A stretch of 55,063 bases of DNA, from contig RFGR01000051.1 of the NCBI GenBank assembly GCA_003696625.1, positions 1 to 55,063 on the forward strand, written 5' to 3'. The notes below the pieces were generated by a model that saw only the letters and a program-made list of their open reading frames with translations, ran no database searches and had not been told where the DNA came from. The position numbers were made by a program, and so were the translations under genes. Below are positions 54,888-55,063 of the stretch, one piece after another; positions within the stretch are counted from its first letter, which is position 1; each line of letters starts with the position of its first letter. The DNA is from Planctomycetota bacterium (GTDB taxonomy: Bacteria > Planctomycetota > UBA1135).

Positions 54888-54893
54888 CGCCGG

Positions 54894-54899
54894 AGAATA
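54894..54899 (-). promoter_or_regulatory. -10-like element 6 nt before the HEAT gene
   Basis: The minus strand reads TATTCT (4/6 match) with exactly six bases to the ATG and no Shine-Dalgarno sequence, the same spacing as at recJ and the DUF6941-like gene. Confidence 0.45.
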
Positions 54900-54933
54900 G
54901 CGGGCCCCGAGCGGTCGGACACGGACTCCGGGA

Positions 54934-55062
54934 TCAGGAATCCCCGATCCGCCGGAGGCCGCGACCGAGGGCCAGGACGGCGGCGAGGAGGGCGGCCGCC
55001 AGCGCCGGCCGCCGGATCGGCCGGGGCCGCGGCAGCCGGGCCTGGGCCGCCAGCCAGCGGCG
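54934..55062 (-). CDS. C-terminal fragment of an unknown protein (cut by window edge)
   Basis: An open minus-strand frame enters from the right edge and stops at TGA (54936-54934). The visible 42 residues are basic and then hydrophobic (ALAAALLAAVLALGRGL) with an RRIGDS tail, which would suit a membrane-spanning C-terminus. The frame is too short to name a family, and another frame is also open, so this is only a probable gene end. Confidence 0.4.
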   Translation of the reverse strand, partial: RRWLAAQARLPRPRPIRRPALAAALLAAVLALGRGLRRIGDS

Positions 55063-55063
55063 C

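Overview
The window is about 73% GC by eye and almost entirely coding: roughly 47 genes, no gene-free stretch over 300 bases, no rRNA, tRNA, CRISPR array, phage or insertion sequence that I can recognise. Nearly all genes are chromosomal housekeeping genes of a diderm-type, respiring, menaquinone-using bacterium: TCA enzymes, cytochrome c assembly (ResB/CcsA), Tat export and quinone synthesis. Several features fit a deep-branching Planctomycetota-like or related uncultured lineage: a membrane-anchored HEAT-repeat protein, an ECF sigma factor followed by a fused anti-sigma/VWA protein, a large beta-propeller lipoprotein, and UbiA/UbiX/UbiE homologues of the futalosine type. This is inference; no rRNA is present to confirm it.

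Layout from left to right: a hybrid histidine kinase cut by the window edge; a small secreted protein; selA on the minus strand; recJ-yqaA-polA-antiporter on the plus strand; ymfF-ymfH-miaA (EF-P-modification-type peptidase pair plus tRNA modification) on the minus strand; a four-gene glycosyltransferase operon; ubiE-CPBP-ubiX-ubiA-holA-mutL on the minus strand (menaquinone synthesis joined to replication and repair); a 1029-residue lipoprotein; ruvB-spoIID-tgt on the plus strand; then a minus-strand block with add, an ECF sigma factor, a VWA protein, a peptidase-like protein, a PhoD-like phosphatase, an SH3 protein and cstA; a lone HAD protein; a DUF6941-like protein; a long minus-strand operon sucC-sucD-mnmD-tatA-mobA-ispB-resB-ccsA; a membrane protein of unknown function; and mdh-pyk-rpmH preceded by a HEAT-repeat protein and a partial gene. 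The rpmH gene (46 aa) is not in the ORF track and was found by reading the minus strand.

Gene organisation is very tight. Sixteen adjacent pairs overlap by exactly four bases (ATGA, GTGA or CTGA), which fixes most internal start codons. Operon-leading genes often carry a -10-like hexamer (TAGAAT, TAGGAT, TAGAGT, TATTCT) only 6 to 8 bases before the start codon with no Shine-Dalgarno sequence, which points to leaderless mRNAs. Two convergent gene pairs end on one shared CTAG, so each strand reads TAG.

The best candidate for something undescribed is the minus-strand block at 32628-39027. It combines an ECF sigma factor, a membrane VWA protein whose metal-site serines are replaced, a secreted protein with an HExxH-like site lacking its glutamate, a secreted phosphatase and an exported SH3 protein. 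The leaderless -10 pattern, the shared bidirectional -10 between add and the HAD gene, the alternative-hairpin leader of the large lipoprotein, and TatA with a lipoprotein-like N-terminal extension are also worth testing.
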